Below are positions 1 through 8,828 of a stretch of 64,000 bases of DNA, piece by piece. The position numbers were made by a program, and so were the translations under genes. The notes beneath the pieces were generated by a model. The model was given only the letters and a program-made list of their open reading frames with translations, made no database searches and had not been told where the DNA came from. Numbering within the stretch: the first letter of the stretch is position 1; the number at the start of each line of letters is the position of its first letter. The stretch comes from Antarctobacter aquimaris. Its GTDB lineage: Bacteria > Pseudomonadota > Alphaproteobacteria > Rhodobacterales > Rhodobacteraceae. The stretch covers positions 124,001 to 188,000 of the forward strand of contig NZ_FXYF01000004.1 in assembly GCF_900184945.1 (NCBI RefSeq), read 5' to 3'.

Positions 1-295
1 CGTCCAGCAGGGTGGGCGCGGCGGGCTGCACCTCCGCCACCACGGTCACCCCCCTGGCCACCATGTCGCCCACCGCCACGGGCGAGCGCAGCACCGTCCC
101 GGCAATCGGCGCGGCCACCGCGTAGACCTCCTTGATCCGCGTCTTGCCGTCGGCGTCCACGGTCACGCTCAGCGCGCCCCGCGCCAGCACCGCCAGGTCC
201 ACCGGGACCGGGTCGGTGCGAAAGGCCGTCGCCACCAGCCCGCCGACAATGGCGATCCCGGCAACCGACAGCCCGATGGTGCGCAAGGTCCACAT
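1..295 (-). CDS. HlyD-type membrane fusion protein, partial (left edge)
   Basis: Only the first 98 codons are present; the gene runs off the left edge. The protein starts MWTLRTIGLSVAGIA, one N-terminal membrane anchor, then VTVDADGKTRIKEVYAVAAPI, a stretch typical of the first barrel and lipoyl strand of periplasmic adaptors of ABC/RND export systems. The ATG at 295 follows the permease stop by 4 bases and has a good Shine-Dalgarno (GAGGGAG) overlapping the end of the permease gene. It is the third gene of an ATPase-permease-adaptor operon, so it should couple the inner-membrane ABC unit to the periplasm. The substrate cannot be told from sequence. It is expected to share the FNR-type promoter at 3432. 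Confidence 0.85.
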   Translation of the reverse strand, partial: MWTLRTIGLSVAGIAIVGGLVATAFRTDPVPVDLAVLARGALSVTVDADGKTRIKEVYAVAAPIAGTVLRSPVAVGDMVARGVTVVAEVQPAAPTLLD

Positions 296-299
296 CGGT

Positions 300-2660
300 T
301 CACTCCCTCGTTTTCATCACGGCAATCAGGTCCAGCCGGGTCAGCCGCCGCGCCACCAGCGCAACGGAGACCACCGCCGACCCCAGCACGATCAGGCTCG
401 CCCGGGCATAGGTCCGCGGCTCCAGCACCAGCGGGATGGCATAGAGGTCGCTGGAAAACCCGCTGGTCATCAGCTCGGCCACCGCATGGCCGATCCACCA
501 GCCCAGCGGCTGCGCCAGCAGCGCCAGCAACAGCACCTCTCCGGCCAGGATATAGGCCACCTCGGACTGCGAGAAGCCCAGGATGCGCAGGCAGGCCAGC
601 TCCCGCGCCCGTTCCGACAGCTGCACCCGCGTCGCGTTGTAGGCCACGCCCACGGTGATGATCGCCCCCAGGATGGCATAGACCGAGGTCACCACCAGGA
701 TGTTCTGGCTCAGCGTCTCCATGAAGCTCTGGCGGTTCTCGGTCATGTTGATGGTGCCCACCAGCCGGGGGAAATCCTTGATCGCCGCCTGGAAATCCTC
801 CGCCGCGCCCGGATCCTCGAGCGTGACGTTCACGGTCGACACCCGCGGGCTCTGCCGGAACATCCGGTTCAGCGTCTCGTGCGAGACATAGGCGCCCAGG
901 CCAAAGAACTGCGTCACCACCCCCGCCACCGGCAGCTGGTAGGTCTCGCGCCGCCCGGTCTCGAAGGTGACGGTCAGCGTGTCGCCCACCTCGATGTGCA
1001 GCGCCCTGGCCAGCCGGTCCGACAGCAGCACGCCGAACGGATCGGGCGCGATCACCTGCCCGTCGTCGTCCACCACCCGCGCCAGGTCCGCACCCTCGGC
1101 CACGGTGGACACCGGCACCTGCTTTTCATAGGGCCCGTGGATCAGCCGCGCCGCGTGCATCTGCTGCGGCTCGACCTGCAACACGCCGGGCAGCCGCGCC
1201 ACCTCGGCCAGTGCCGAAATCGGCGCGTCCGGGTCGAACAGCAGCAGCATGTCCTGCCGGTTGGACTGGTAAAAGGCGGTGTCGATGATCTTTCGCACCG
1301 CGTCGGGAAAAAAGGTCGAGGCGACCAGGATCGCCACCGCCAGCGCCATGCCCAGCAGCGTCATCGCCGCACGCAGCGGCCAGCGCGTCAGGCTGCGCAG
1401 GATCATCCGCGTCGGCTGGCCCAGGTGCAACACCTCGGCCAGCGTGTCAAAGACCGTGCCGCGGAAATTCGGCGGCGCGGGCGGCGCCATCGCCACCGCC
1501 GGGGCCAGCCTTGCCGCCCGCATCGCCGCGTTCAGCGCCCCCGCGCTGGTCGCCGCCAGCCCCAGGATGGCCGAGGCGGCATAGACGCTCAGCGGCACGC
1601 CGAACACCAGGAAAGGAAAGTCGAAATACTTGGCATAGAGCTGCGCCATGGCCTGCGCCAGCCAGCTGCCCGCCGCCCAGCCGATGCCCACCCCCACCAG
1701 CGCGATCAGCCCCGCCAGCATCAGGTAATGCAGGCCGATCTCCCAGTTGGTGTAGCCCACCGCCTTCATCAGCCCGATCTCGGCGCGCTCCAGCTGCACG
1801 ATGCGGCCCATGACCATGTTCACCAGGAACACCGTGATCCCCAGGAAGATCGGCGGCAGCACCCAGGCCATGACCTCCAGCTGCTGGATCTCGGCGTCGA
1901 GAAAGGCATTGGACTGCTGCGTGTCGCGCCCCTGCGGCGTGGTGGCGCCATAGGGGTCCAGCAGCGCCTCCACCGCCTGCTTGACCGGCTCCACCGGGGT
2001 ACGCGGCAACAGCGTCAGCGCGGCGGTGTTGAAGGCCCCCGCCATGCCGAATCCCGCGTCCATCACCGAGGCGTCCAGCCACAGGATGCCGAAGGTCTCG
2101 TTCTGCGGCATCAGCGCGCCGGGGCCGATGGTGTAGATGAACTCGGGCGACAGCGCGGTGCCGGTGATCGTCACCGCCCGCTTGCGCCCGTTGAGATTGA
2201 CCGAGAACACGTCGCCGGGGTCAAAGCCGTTAGCCTCGGCAAAGGGCTGGTTGACCACCACCTCGCCGGGCCCCTCCGGCCAGCGCCCCTTGCGCAGGAT
2301 CGGCAGGTTGAGCAGCGGCTCGCCGCTTTCGGGGCGCGAGATCAGCAGCCCGGTGGCGGGCTTGGCCCGGCCTGGGATGTCCAGCACGGCATAGGCCCGG
2401 ACCTGGGTCTCCACCTGCACCACGCCCTCGATGTCGCGCAGGTCATGCACCAGGCTGTCCGGCGCGCGCCGCGCCGAGGCAAAGACATGGGCAAAGCGGT
2501 TGGTGTCATAATAGGCCGCGCGCGTGTCGTTCAGCGCCCGGCCCATGCCGACCGACATCAGGATCACCGTGACGCCTGCCGCCAGCACCAGCGCGATGGC
2601 CAGCCCCTGCAACCAGAGCCGCCGGAAATCGCGCAACAGCTTGATGTCCATCGCGTGCAT
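300..2660 (-). CDS. ABC transporter permease, FtsX/MacB-like, 786 aa
   Basis: Inner-membrane permease of a MacB/LolCE-type ABC system. The first helix is at about residues 15-35, followed by a large periplasmic domain. Three helices come near 270-380 (FtsX domain), then a second periplasmic domain and three more helices at the C-terminus (ILGAIITVGVAYNATRVQLSERARELACLRILGF). That duplicated layout is typical of about 800-residue DevC/LolE-like permeases. The ERAELGLMKA and ERARELACLR stretches are the coupling-helix regions that contact the ATPase. The ATPase stop lies 4 bases upstream, and the adaptor gene follows 4 bases downstream. Start is ATG 2660 or the in-frame ATG three codons later. 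Function as export or mechanotransmission is inferred from family; the substrate is unknown. Confidence 0.9.
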   Translation of the reverse strand: MHAMDIKLLRDFRRLWLQGLAIALVLAAGVTVILMSVGMGRALNDTRAAYYDTNRFAHVFASARRAPDSLVHDLRDIEGVVQVETQVRAYAVLDIPGRAKPATGLLISRPESGEPLLNLPILRKGRWPEGPGEVVVNQPFAEANGFDPGDVFSVNLNGRKRAVTITGTALSPEFIYTIGPGALMPQNETFGILWLDASVMDAGFGMAGAFNTAALTLLPRTPVEPVKQAVEALLDPYGATTPQGRDTQQSNAFLDAEIQQLEVMAWVLPPIFLGITVFLVNMVMGRIVQLERAEIGLMKAVGYTNWEIGLHYLMLAGLIALVGVGIGWAAGSWLAQAMAQLYAKYFDFPFLVFGVPLSVYAASAILGLAATSAGALNAAMRAARLAPAVAMAPPAPPNFRGTVFDTLAEVLHLGQPTRMILRSLTRWPLRAAMTLLGMALAVAILVASTFFPDAVRKIIDTAFYQSNRQDMLLLFDPDAPISALAEVARLPGVLQVEPQQMHAARLIHGPYEKQVPVSTVAEGADLARVVDDDGQVIAPDPFGVLLSDRLARALHIEVGDTLTVTFETGRRETYQLPVAGVVTQFFGLGAYVSHETLNRMFRQSPRVSTVNVTLEDPGAAEDFQAAIKDFPRLVGTINMTENRQSFMETLSQNILVVTSVYAILGAIITVGVAYNATRVQLSERARELACLRILGFSQSEVAYILAGEVLLLALLAQPLGWWIGHAVAELMTSGFSSDLYAIPLVLEPRTYARASLIVLGSAVVSVALVARRLTRLDLIAVMKTRE

Positions 2661-2664
2661 CGGG

Positions 2665-3381
2665 CTACCAGTCGATCTCGGAGGCGGCCAGCCGGGTGTC
2701 GTTCACCTCGACCCGGTCGATCCGCCCGTCCTGGAACCGGATCACCCGGTGCGCCATCTTGCGGATCGCCGCGTTGTGCGTGATGACGACCGTGGTGGTG
2801 CCGAACTGGTCGTTGATGGTCTGCAAGGTCTCCAGCACCTGCACCCCGGTCTTGCTGTCCAGCGCGCCGGTCGGCTCGTCGCACAGCAGCACGTCGGGCC
2901 GCTTGGCAATCGCCCGCGCGATGGCGACCCGCTGCTGCTCGCCGCCCGACAGCTGCGCCGGGAAATGGTCCATCCGGTGCGACAGCCCGACCAGCGCCAG
3001 CGCCTCGGCGGGCGTCATCGGGCGCTTGGCGACATCCGTCACCAGCTGCACGTTCTCCCGGGCACTCAGCGACGGCACGAGGTTGTAGAACTGAAAGACA
3101 AAGCCGACATGCGCCCGCCGATACCGTGTCAGCGCCCGGTCGGAGGCCCTGGTCAACTCGGTGTCGCGGAACCAGAATCGCCCGCCGGTCGGCCGGTCCA
3201 GCCCGCCGAGGATGTTCAGCAGCGTCGACTTGCCCGACCCCGAAGGCCCCAGCAACACGGTCAGCTCCGCGCCGAACAGGTCCAGGTCCACCCCCGCCAG
3301 GGCATGCACCTTCACCTCGCCGGTGTCATAGATCTTGGTCAGCCCTTCGGTGCGAAAGACCCGCTCGCCTGTCTGCGCCAT
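2665..3381 (-). CDS. ABC transporter ATP-binding protein, LolD/MacB family, 238 aa
   Basis: Complete nucleotide-binding domain of the LolD/MacB class. Walker A is GPSGSGKST (about residues 45-53), the Q-loop FQFYNL, the signature LSGGEQQR and Walker [13 protein letters not shown], with a switch histidine in VITHN. The TGALD box after Walker B is characteristic of the MacB/FtsE/LolD family, which works mechanically with FtsX-like permeases. It is first in a three-gene operon with permease and adaptor. ATG 3381 is preceded by a GGAG/AGGG-rich leader. An FNR-type palindrome is centred 57.5 bases upstream of the start codon, which predicts oxygen-dependent control. Confidence 0.93.
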   Translation of the reverse strand: MAQTGERVFRTEGLTKIYDTGEVKVHALAGVDLDLFGAELTVLLGPSGSGKSTLLNILGGLDRPTGGRFWFRDTELTRASDRALTRYRRAHVGFVFQFYNLVPSLSARENVQLVTDVAKRPMTPAEALALVGLSHRMDHFPAQLSGGEQQRVAIARAIAKRPDVLLCDEPTGALDSKTGVQVLETLQTINDQFGTTTVVITHNAAIRKMAHRVIRFQDGRIDRVEVNDTRLAASEIDW

Positions 3382-3431
3382 ACCCTGCTCCGCTTGCGCC
3401 GCCAGTGTGCAGCAAAAGCGGCCCCCGCGTC

Positions 3432-3445
3432 TTGACCGGGATCAA
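3432..3445 (-). promoter_or_regulatory. FNR/FnrL-type box upstream of the ABC export operon
   Basis: TTGACCGGGATCAA fits TTGAY-N4-RTCAA exactly. Its centre is 57.5 bases before the ATG of the ATPase gene, which would place a class II start site about 15 bases before the start codon. The same spacing recurs at the universal-stress-protein gene. The match and geometry are seen; binding by FnrL or a Crp/Fnr relative is inferred. Confidence 0.65.
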
Positions 3446-3477
3446 GCCCACGGACATCTCCCGGCCGGACCGTCGCA

Positions 3478-3645
3478 AAGGCAGGGGGCGCTGCCCCCTC
3501 GCCCCGGAACAGGTCCGGGGCTCACCCCCGGAGGTATTTTGTCCAAGAAGAAGCCATCAGCGGCTCTTTGCGTTTCTTCTTGGTCCAAATATCTCCGGGG
3601 GAGTCGATGCGCAGCATCGGCGGGGGCAGCGCCCCCAGCCCCGGT
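3478..3645. repeat. Two inverted copies of a dispersed hairpin/purine-tract repeat
   Basis: Copy 1 (3478-3554) has a G/C hairpin (GGGGGCGCTGCCCCC) followed by GGAGGTATTT and CCAAGAAGAAGC. Copy 2 (3572-3645) is the same element on the other strand. The copies face each other across 17 bases and could form one large cruciform. They fill the gap between the 3' end of the Gfo/Idh gene and the promoter of the ABC operon and may act as terminators. Further copies lie at 11541 and 17580. Confidence 0.8.
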
Positions 3646-3667
3646 CAGGTTCAGCGCAACGATGGGA

Positions 3668-4756
3668 TCAGAGCGCCACCGCCTGCCCGGTTGCCGCGCT
3701 TTGCTGCGCCGCCAGCCCCATGCGCACCGCCGCGATGCCGTCTTCCAGCGTGACTTCGGGCCGGCCCTCGCCGCGCACCACCGCGTTGAAGCGTTCGTGC
3801 TGGTAGAAGGTCGACCCGTTGTGATCCCCCGCCGCCAGCAGCGTCGGATCCACCGGCACCTCGACCAGGCGCGGGCCCTTCGGCACGCGGGGCGAGACGA
3901 TGACCTGCGGCACCGGCGCGTCGCCCAGGTGCGCCGGCCAGAAGCGGCCCGGGCCGGGCACCAGCGCCTCGATCTTGCCGCGCGGGCCGATCGCGCTGAT
4001 CTCCTCCTGGTAGCGCGCGCCCTCGGCGAACATGCACAGCTCCAGCATCGCCCGCGTGCCGCGCGCGAAGTCGACGATGACATAGCCGTTGTCCCAGATG
4101 TCCGGCGCCTTGCCGTCGAAGACCTCATCCTTGTGGTTCACCGCCTGCCCGGCGGAGGCCATCACCCGCACCGGCTCGTCGCGCAGGATCAGCCGCATCA
4201 GGTCGAAGAAGTGGCAGCATTTTTCCACCAGCGTGCCGCCGGTGCGCGCGTTGAAGCGGTTCCAGGCGCCGACCTTGGGCAAAAACGGAAAGCGGTGTTC
4301 GCGGATCGTCAGCATGGCGATGCCGCCGGTCGCCTCGGCCACCTCGTCGCGCAGCAGCGCCACGGGTGGCATGTAGCGGTACTCCATCGCCACCCAGACC
4401 GGCGCAGGATAGCTGCGGGCGAAGTCGCGCAGAAAGGCCTCGTCCTCGGGCGCGGTGTAGATCGGCTTTTCGCACAGCACAGGCAGCGGGCGTGTCGCCG
4501 CGATCTGGCGCAGCTGCGGCACGTGGCAGTCGTTGGGCGAGACGATGACCAGCGCGTCCAGCGACTCGATCGCCAGCAGCGCCTCCAGCGAGGGACAGAC
4601 CTGCGCGCCGCCGGCCTGTTGCGCGGCGCTTTGCGCCAGTTCCGGCACCGGGTCGTAGACCGCCGCCACCCGGCCCTGCGGCAGCAGCGCGATGTTCTGG
4701 ATGTGCTCGCGCCCCATCATGCCGCAGCCGACAATCCCGTAGTTGACCATGCTCAT
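3668..4756 (-). CDS. Gfo/Idh/MocA family protein; candidate NAD+-dependent sulfoquinovosidase
   Basis: A 362-residue NAD(P)-dependent protein of the glucose-fructose oxidoreductase/inositol dehydrogenase fold. An N-terminal Rossmann motif (GIVGCGMMGREH) is followed by the family EKP motif (LCEKPIY) and a C-terminal alpha/beta substrate domain with FNARTGGTLVEKCCHFFD. Its start ATG overlaps the stop of the GntR gene (ATGA), so the two are translationally coupled. It is divergent from Smo-like sulfoquinovose genes. NAD+-dependent sulfoquinovosidases (family GH188) belong to this fold, so it may release sulfoquinovose from its glycosides in place of the missing GH31 enzyme. That is inference; a plain sugar dehydrogenase remains possible. 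Confidence 0.85.
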   Translation of the reverse strand: MSMVNYGIVGCGMMGREHIQNIALLPQGRVAAVYDPVPELAQSAAQQAGGAQVCPSLEALLAIESLDALVIVSPNDCHVPQLRQIAATRPLPVLCEKPIYTAPEDEAFLRDFARSYPAPVWVAMEYRYMPPVALLRDEVAEATGGIAMLTIREHRFPFLPKVGAWNRFNARTGGTLVEKCCHFFDLMRLILRDEPVRVMASAGQAVNHKDEVFDGKAPDIWDNGYVIVDFARGTRAMLELCMFAEGARYQEEISAIGPRGKIEALVPGPGRFWPAHLGDAPVPQVIVSPRVPKGPRLVEVPVDPTLLAAGDHNGSTFYQHERFNAVVRGEGRPEVTLEDGIAAVRMGLAAQQSAATGQAVAL

Positions 4757-5469
4757 CCTCTGCCGATCCTGTTGATGTAGGTCACGGTCCCCGGGTCGAA
4801 CCAGGTCCGCGAGAATTCCACCGGCTCTCCGGCGGCATTGCGCGACAGCCGCTCGACGTAGCCCGCCATCTGCCCGGGGTCCGGCGGGAACCGCGCGTCG
4901 CGCCAGTCCGGCACCGGGGCCAGCGACACCCGGTCCTCGGCCGACAGGATCACCAGGCCCAGCCTTTCGCGGTAGAACAGGTAGAGCGATTCCGACACCT
5001 CGCGCGCCACGATGTCCCGCGCCTGCGCCCCGTCCAGCCAGATCTCCTCCAGCGCCGCCGGCACCCCCGACAGGAACCGCAGCCGGCGGAATCGCCAGCC
5101 TTGATCGGACGGGCCGAACCCCGGCGCATCGGCCGGTTTCGCCAGCCGGTCGACCGACAGCAGGTCCGCCGTGGGCAATCCGCCGCCCGCCGCCAGCTCC
5201 AGCCGCAGCATCGAGTAGATCGAGGCCACCCCCGGCCGCGCCCGCACGTAGTTGCCGGACCCCTGCACGCGGTCCAGCAGCCCCTTGTTCGCCAGCGTTT
5301 CCAGCGCCTTGCGCAGGGTGCCCACGGCAATCCCCAGGCTCTCGGCCATCTCGCGTTCGGGCGGCAGGCGCACGCCGTCGGCCAGCCGCCCCGAGGCGAT
5401 GTCCCGGATCAGCATCTCGCTGATCTGCGCGTGTTTGGGCAATGCCGCCGAGGTCTGTCCCCGCGCCAC
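4753..5469 (-). CDS. GntR/HutC-family transcriptional regulator
   Basis: 238 residues. The N-terminal winged helix (about 12-78; PPEREMAESLGIAVGTLRKALETL, then GSGNYV) is the GntR DNA-binding domain. The C-terminal part (about 95-235) looks like a UTRA ligand-binding domain. The start is a GTG at 5469 with a strong GGAGGAG 6-12 bases before it. It is divergent from the luciferase-like monooxygenase operon and co-translated with the Gfo/Idh gene, the usual position for a local regulator of the catabolic genes. The effector is unknown; sulfoquinovose or a glycoside is the likely guess from context. Confidence 0.9.
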   Translation of the reverse strand: MARGQTSAALPKHAQISEMLIRDIASGRLADGVRLPPEREMAESLGIAVGTLRKALETLANKGLLDRVQGSGNYVRARPGVASIYSMLRLELAAGGGLPTADLLSVDRLAKPADAPGFGPSDQGWRFRRLRFLSGVPAALEEIWLDGAQARDIVAREVSESLYLFYRERLGLVILSAEDRVSLAPVPDWRDARFPPDPGQMAGYVERLSRNAAGEPVEFSRTWFDPGTVTYINRIGRG

Positions 5470-5507
5470 GATGCGTCTCCTCCCGTGCCGGGTCCTGTCG
5501 CCCGGAT

Positions 5508-5536
5508 CGAATTAATACACTATTGATGCATGAATC
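5508..5536. promoter_or_regulatory. AT-rich divergent promoter/operator region
   Basis: The GntR/monooxygenase divergent interval is GC-rich except for this segment, which contains AATTAATACACTATTGATGC and then CATGAAT. The reverse-strand GTGTATTAAT resembles one half of GntR/HutC-type operators. It is the best place for both promoters and the GntR operator. No perfect palindrome is visible, so the call rests on position and composition. Confidence 0.35.
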
Positions 5537-5597
5537 GGAGGATGCTACGCAAGACGAAATCGACGCCGAATCCGGCGCGCTACTGGGAGGTCCCGCC

Positions 5598-6752
5598 ATG
5601 ACCGTCGTGCCCGTCACGTCGCCCGATCTCGACGCCTCCGAGGTCAGCTGGTTCTCGGCGCTCTGCTCCGACGACTACCGCTACCTCGGCGTTCCCGACG
5701 GCGCCCTGCGCTCGTCGTGGGAGCATTGCCGCGACATCGTGCTGGAGGCCGAGAAGCAGGGCTTTCGCAACATCCTCGCGCCCTCGTCCTACCAGGTCGG
5801 CCAGGACACGCTGAGTTTCGTCGCCGGCATGGCGCCGCTGACCAGCACCATCAACATGCTCGCCGCCATCCGCTGCGGCGAAATGCATCCCATCATGCTG
5901 GCGCGCACCGTCGCCACGCTGGATCACATGATGCAGGGGCGGCTGACGCTGAACGTGATCTCCTCGGACTTCCCGGGGGAGAAGGCCGAAAGCAGCTACC
6001 GCTACCAGCGCTCGCGCGAGGTGGTGGAAATCCTGAAACAGGCCTGGACCCGCGACAGCATCGACTTTGCCGGCCAGGTCTACAATTTCTCCGGCCTCAC
6101 CACCGACCCGGCCAAGCCCTACCAGACCGGCGGGCCGATGCTGTATTTCGGCGGCTACTCGCCCGACGCGCTGGACCTCTGCGGCCAGCATTGCGACGTC
6201 TACCTGATGTGGCCCGAGCCCAAGGAACAGATCGCGCAGCGCATGAAGGACGCCAACGCCGCCGCCGAACGCCACGGCCGGACACTGGATTACGGCCTGC
6301 GCGTCCACATGATCGTCCGCGATACCGAGGCCGAGGCGCGCGAATACGCCGAAAGCCTGGTGTCAAAGCTGGACGACGAATACGGCAAGCTGATCCGCGA
6401 GCGGGCGCATGATTCGATCTCGCTCGGCGTCTCGCACCAGGCCCGCGCGCGCGAACTGGCGGACAAGTTCGGCTATGTCGAACGCCACCTCTGGACCGGC
6501 ATCGGCCGCGCGCGCTCGGGCTGCGGTGCTGCGCTGGTCGGGTCCGCCGACCAGGTCCTCAGCGAAATCGAGGAATACCGCAAGATGGGCATCCGTGCCT
6601 TCATCTTCTCCGGCTACCCGCACATCGACGAATGCCGCCATTTCGGCCGGCTGGTCCTGCCGGAGCTGAAAACCTGCTCGTTGCCGCACGAATATGGCCG
6701 TGTGCCCGCAGACACCCCGGCCACGCCGCTGGGCCAAGGAGTGCGCAAGTGA
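5598..6752 (+). CDS. smoC: Luciferase-like flavin monooxygenase, SmoC (sulfoquinovose monooxygenase) type
   Basis: 384-residue FMNH2-dependent monooxygenase of the SsuD (alkanesulfonate) branch, a TIM barrel. Conserved stretches include LAAIRCGEMHPIMLARTVATLDHM, LNVISSDFPGE and SRSGCGAALVGS-like GRARSGCGAALVGSADQVL. SmoC-type enzymes cleave the C-S bond of sulfoquinovose, giving 6-oxo-glucose and sulfite. ATG 5598 has GGGAGG seven bases upstream; the open frame continues further upstream across the divergent promoter and is not coding. The stop overlaps the start of the aldo-keto reductase gene (TGATG). The call comes from recalled family resemblance plus the reductase genes beside it, so a different sulfonate as substrate cannot be excluded. 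Confidence 0.85.
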   Translation: MTVVPVTSPDLDASEVSWFSALCSDDYRYLGVPDGALRSSWEHCRDIVLEAEKQGFRNILAPSSYQVGQDTLSFVAGMAPLTSTINMLAAIRCGEMHPIMLARTVATLDHMMQGRLTLNVISSDFPGEKAESSYRYQRSREVVEILKQAWTRDSIDFAGQVYNFSGLTTDPAKPYQTGGPMLYFGGYSPDALDLCGQHCDVYLMWPEPKEQIAQRMKDANAAAERHGRTLDYGLRVHMIVRDTEAEAREYAESLVSKLDDEYGKLIRERAHDSISLGVSHQARARELADKFGYVERHLWTGIGRARSGCGAALVGSADQVLSEIEEYRKMGIRAFIFSGYPHIDECRHFGRLVLPELKTCSLPHEYGRVPADTPATPLGQGVRK

Positions 6753-7636
6753 TGGAACGCATCGACCTGACCGATGACCTCAGCTTCAGCCGCATCGTCT
6801 ATGGCATGTGGCGGCTGGGCGACGATGCCGACACCTCGGCCGATCACGTCCGCAACAAGATCGCCGCCTGTCTCGACCAGGGCATCACCACGCTGGACCA
6901 GGCCGACATCTACGGCGGCTACATGGCCGAGGAAATCCTGGGCCAGGCCCTGACCCCGGAGCTGCGCCGCCAGGTCGAGATCGTCACCAAATGCGACATC
7001 GTCGCGCCGGTGGGCCGCCATTCCGGCGCGCGGGTGAAGCACTACGACACCTCGCGCCGCCACATCCGCGCCTCGGTGGATCAGTCGCTGCGGCTGATGA
7101 AGATCGACGAGATCGACCTGCTGCTGATCCACCGCCCCGATCCGCTGATGGACCACCGCGAAACCGGCGAGGCGCTGGATGATCTGGTTTCCTCGGGCAA
7201 GGTGCGCGCCGTGGGCGTGTCGAACTTTCGCCCGCACGACTGGACGCTGCTGCAATCGGCGATGCAGACGCCGCTGGTCACCAACCAGATCGAGCTCAGC
7301 CTGCACGCGCACCAGGCCTTTACCAACGGCGACCTGGCCTTCCTGCAGGAACGCGACATTCCCCCGATGGCCTGGTCGCCGCTGGGCGGCGGCGCGCTGA
7401 TGACCTCGAACACCGCGCTGACGACGGTGCTGGACCGGGTCGCGGCGGAACAGGGCGTGGACCGCGCCGCCGTGGCCGTCGCCTGGCTGCTGGCGCATCC
7501 GGCCAACATCCTGCCGGTCATGGGCACCAACACGCTGGAGCGGATCCGCGGCTTTGCCCAGGCCTTTGCCGTGGCCATGACGCGCGAACTGTGGTTCGAA
7601 TTGTACAGCGCCGCCCTGGGACACGAGGTTCCGTGA
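6752..7636 (+). CDS. smoB: Aldo-keto reductase, SmoB (6-oxo-glucose reductase) type
   Basis: 294 residues of NADPH-dependent aldo-keto reductase. Catalytic Asp and Tyr lie in TTLDQADIYGGY, Lys in IVTKCDIV and His in LLIHRPDPL; VGVSNFRPHDW and the C-terminal MGTNTLERI loop for the cofactor phosphate are also present. The start (MERIDLTDDLSFSRIVYGMW), the DQADIYGG segment and the end (WFELYSAALG) closely resemble what I recall of Agrobacterium SmoB, which reduces 6-oxo-glucose to glucose. Both ends overlap neighbouring genes: TGATG with the monooxygenase and TGATG with the flavin reductase. Confidence 0.88.
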   Translation: MERIDLTDDLSFSRIVYGMWRLGDDADTSADHVRNKIAACLDQGITTLDQADIYGGYMAEEILGQALTPELRRQVEIVTKCDIVAPVGRHSGARVKHYDTSRRHIRASVDQSLRLMKIDEIDLLLIHRPDPLMDHRETGEALDDLVSSGKVRAVGVSNFRPHDWTLLQSAMQTPLVTNQIELSLHAHQAFTNGDLAFLQERDIPPMAWSPLGGGALMTSNTALTTVLDRVAAEQGVDRAAVAVAWLLAHPANILPVMGTNTLERIRGFAQAFAVAMTRELWFELYSAALGHEVP

Positions 7637-8145
7637 TGGACGGCAATTGGAGCCACGCCATGCAGGTCATCGACCCCGCCGCGGACTCCCGCGCCTTTCG
7701 CGCCGCCCTTGGCAGCTTTGCCACCGGCGTCTGCATCGTCACCGCCCCTTCGGCGGAGGGGCCGGTGGGCATCACCGCCTCCAGCTTTGCCAGCGTCTCG
7801 CTCGACCCGCCGCTGGTGCTGTGGTCGCCGCAAAAGGCCTCGCGCCGCTACCCCTGGTTCCGCGACGCGCGGCACTACGCGATCCACATCCTGGATGGCC
7901 ACCAGCAGGCGCTGTGCAATGCCTTCACCCGCGACCCACACGCCTTTGACGGGCTGGACTGGGCACCGGACGCCAACGGCGTGCCCCGGATCGACGGCTG
8001 CCTTGCCCGCTTCGACTGCACGCAGGAGGCCACGCATGACGCCGGCGATCACCTGATCATCGTCGGCCGTGTCGCGCAGGCGGCGTTCCGCCCCGGCCTG
8101 CCGCTGCTGTTCCAGGGCGGCCGTTTCGTCAGCCTCAAGGGCTGA
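7636..8145 (+). CDS. smoA: NAD(P)H:flavin reductase, SmoA type
   Basis: 169 residues of the DIM6/NTAB flavin-reductase family. The motif FRAALGSFATGVCIVT near residue 20, then GITASSFASVSLDPPLVLWS, forms the FMN site; VGRVAQA and PLLFQGGRFVSL close the barrel. The enzyme should supply reduced FMN to the adjacent monooxygenase, completing a two-component oxygenase. The ATG overlaps the reductase stop. A second in-frame ATG (7660) is possible. A gap of 85 bases separates it from the TRAP genes, which have their own ribosome binding site. Confidence 0.88.
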   Translation: MDGNWSHAMQVIDPAADSRAFRAALGSFATGVCIVTAPSAEGPVGITASSFASVSLDPPLVLWSPQKASRRYPWFRDARHYAIHILDGHQQALCNAFTRDPHAFDGLDWAPDANGVPRIDGCLARFDCTQEATHDAGDHLIIVGRVAQAAFRPGLPLLFQGGRFVSLKG

Positions 8146-8230
8146 GCACAGGACCTAGGGACTGGGGCGCCAAAGACCCCGGCCGGCAAAGTGAAGGGGC
8201 GCCACACGCCCCAACCCAGGGAGGAGCGCC

Positions 8231-8827
8231 ATGCCGGTGCTGCTGACACTGCTCTGGCCGCTGGAGCGGCTGAACACGGCCGTGCTGGCCGTCGGCCGGG
8301 TGATCGCCGTGATCGCGCTGGCCATCATGGTCTGCCTGATCCTGGGCCAGGTCTTCTGGCGCTACGCCCTCAACGACGCCCCCAACTGGACCGAGGAAGG
8401 CGCCCGCTTCGGCATGCTCTGGCTGGTCGGGCTGATGGCGCCGCTGGCCTACCGGCAGGGCGGGTTCGTCGCCATCGACATGCTGGCCCGCGCCCTGCCC
8501 CGCCTTGTCGCGGCGCTGCTGACGCTGGTGCTGCTGGTGATCTCGCTCTGGGTGCTGGTCATCGCCTGGGACAAGGGGCTGAACAACCACGTCGACAGCC
8601 TGTCCGGGCGCGGCTGCTCGTCCTCTCTGCGCTGGCCCTTCGGCATCGAGATCGGCAAGTGCAAGGCCAAATTCGCCAACCAGTACCAGTACGCCGCGCT
8701 CTGGGTCGGGATCAACCTGCTGATCCTGGTCAACGTCGAGCTGATCCTGCGCCAGCTGATCACCCTGCTGGGCGGCGGCAACCGCCTGACGCCGCTGCAC
8801 ACCGATGACATGGCGGGGGCCGACTGA
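8231..8827 (+). CDS. TRAP transporter small permease (DctQ), with Cys-containing loop
   Basis: 198 residues, four membrane helices. The family motif WTEEGARFGMLWLVGLMAPLAYRQGG follows helix 2. Between helices 3 and 4 sits an extra hydrophilic loop of about 30 residues (near 125-155) with two cysteines (GRGCSSS and IGKCKAKF), which lengthens the protein beyond the usual 160-180. GGAGGAGC precedes the ATG. It is the first of three TRAP genes on the same strand as the smo-like genes, so substrate import is the expected role. The loop is unusual and could form a disulfide on the periplasmic side. Confidence 0.9.
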   Translation: MPVLLTLLWPLERLNTAVLAVGRVIAVIALAIMVCLILGQVFWRYALNDAPNWTEEGARFGMLWLVGLMAPLAYRQGGFVAIDMLARALPRLVAALLTLVLLVISLWVLVIAWDKGLNNHVDSLSGRGCSSSLRWPFGIEIGKCKAKFANQYQYAALWVGINLLILVNVELILRQLITLLGGGNRLTPLHTDDMAGAD

Positions 8828-8828
8828 C

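Noticed and set aside
132-2783. An 883-codon open frame on the plus strand
   Set aside because: It runs antisense to the ABC permease and ATPase genes, and its product is dominated by His, Arg, Gln and Gly as expected for a GC-rich shadow frame.
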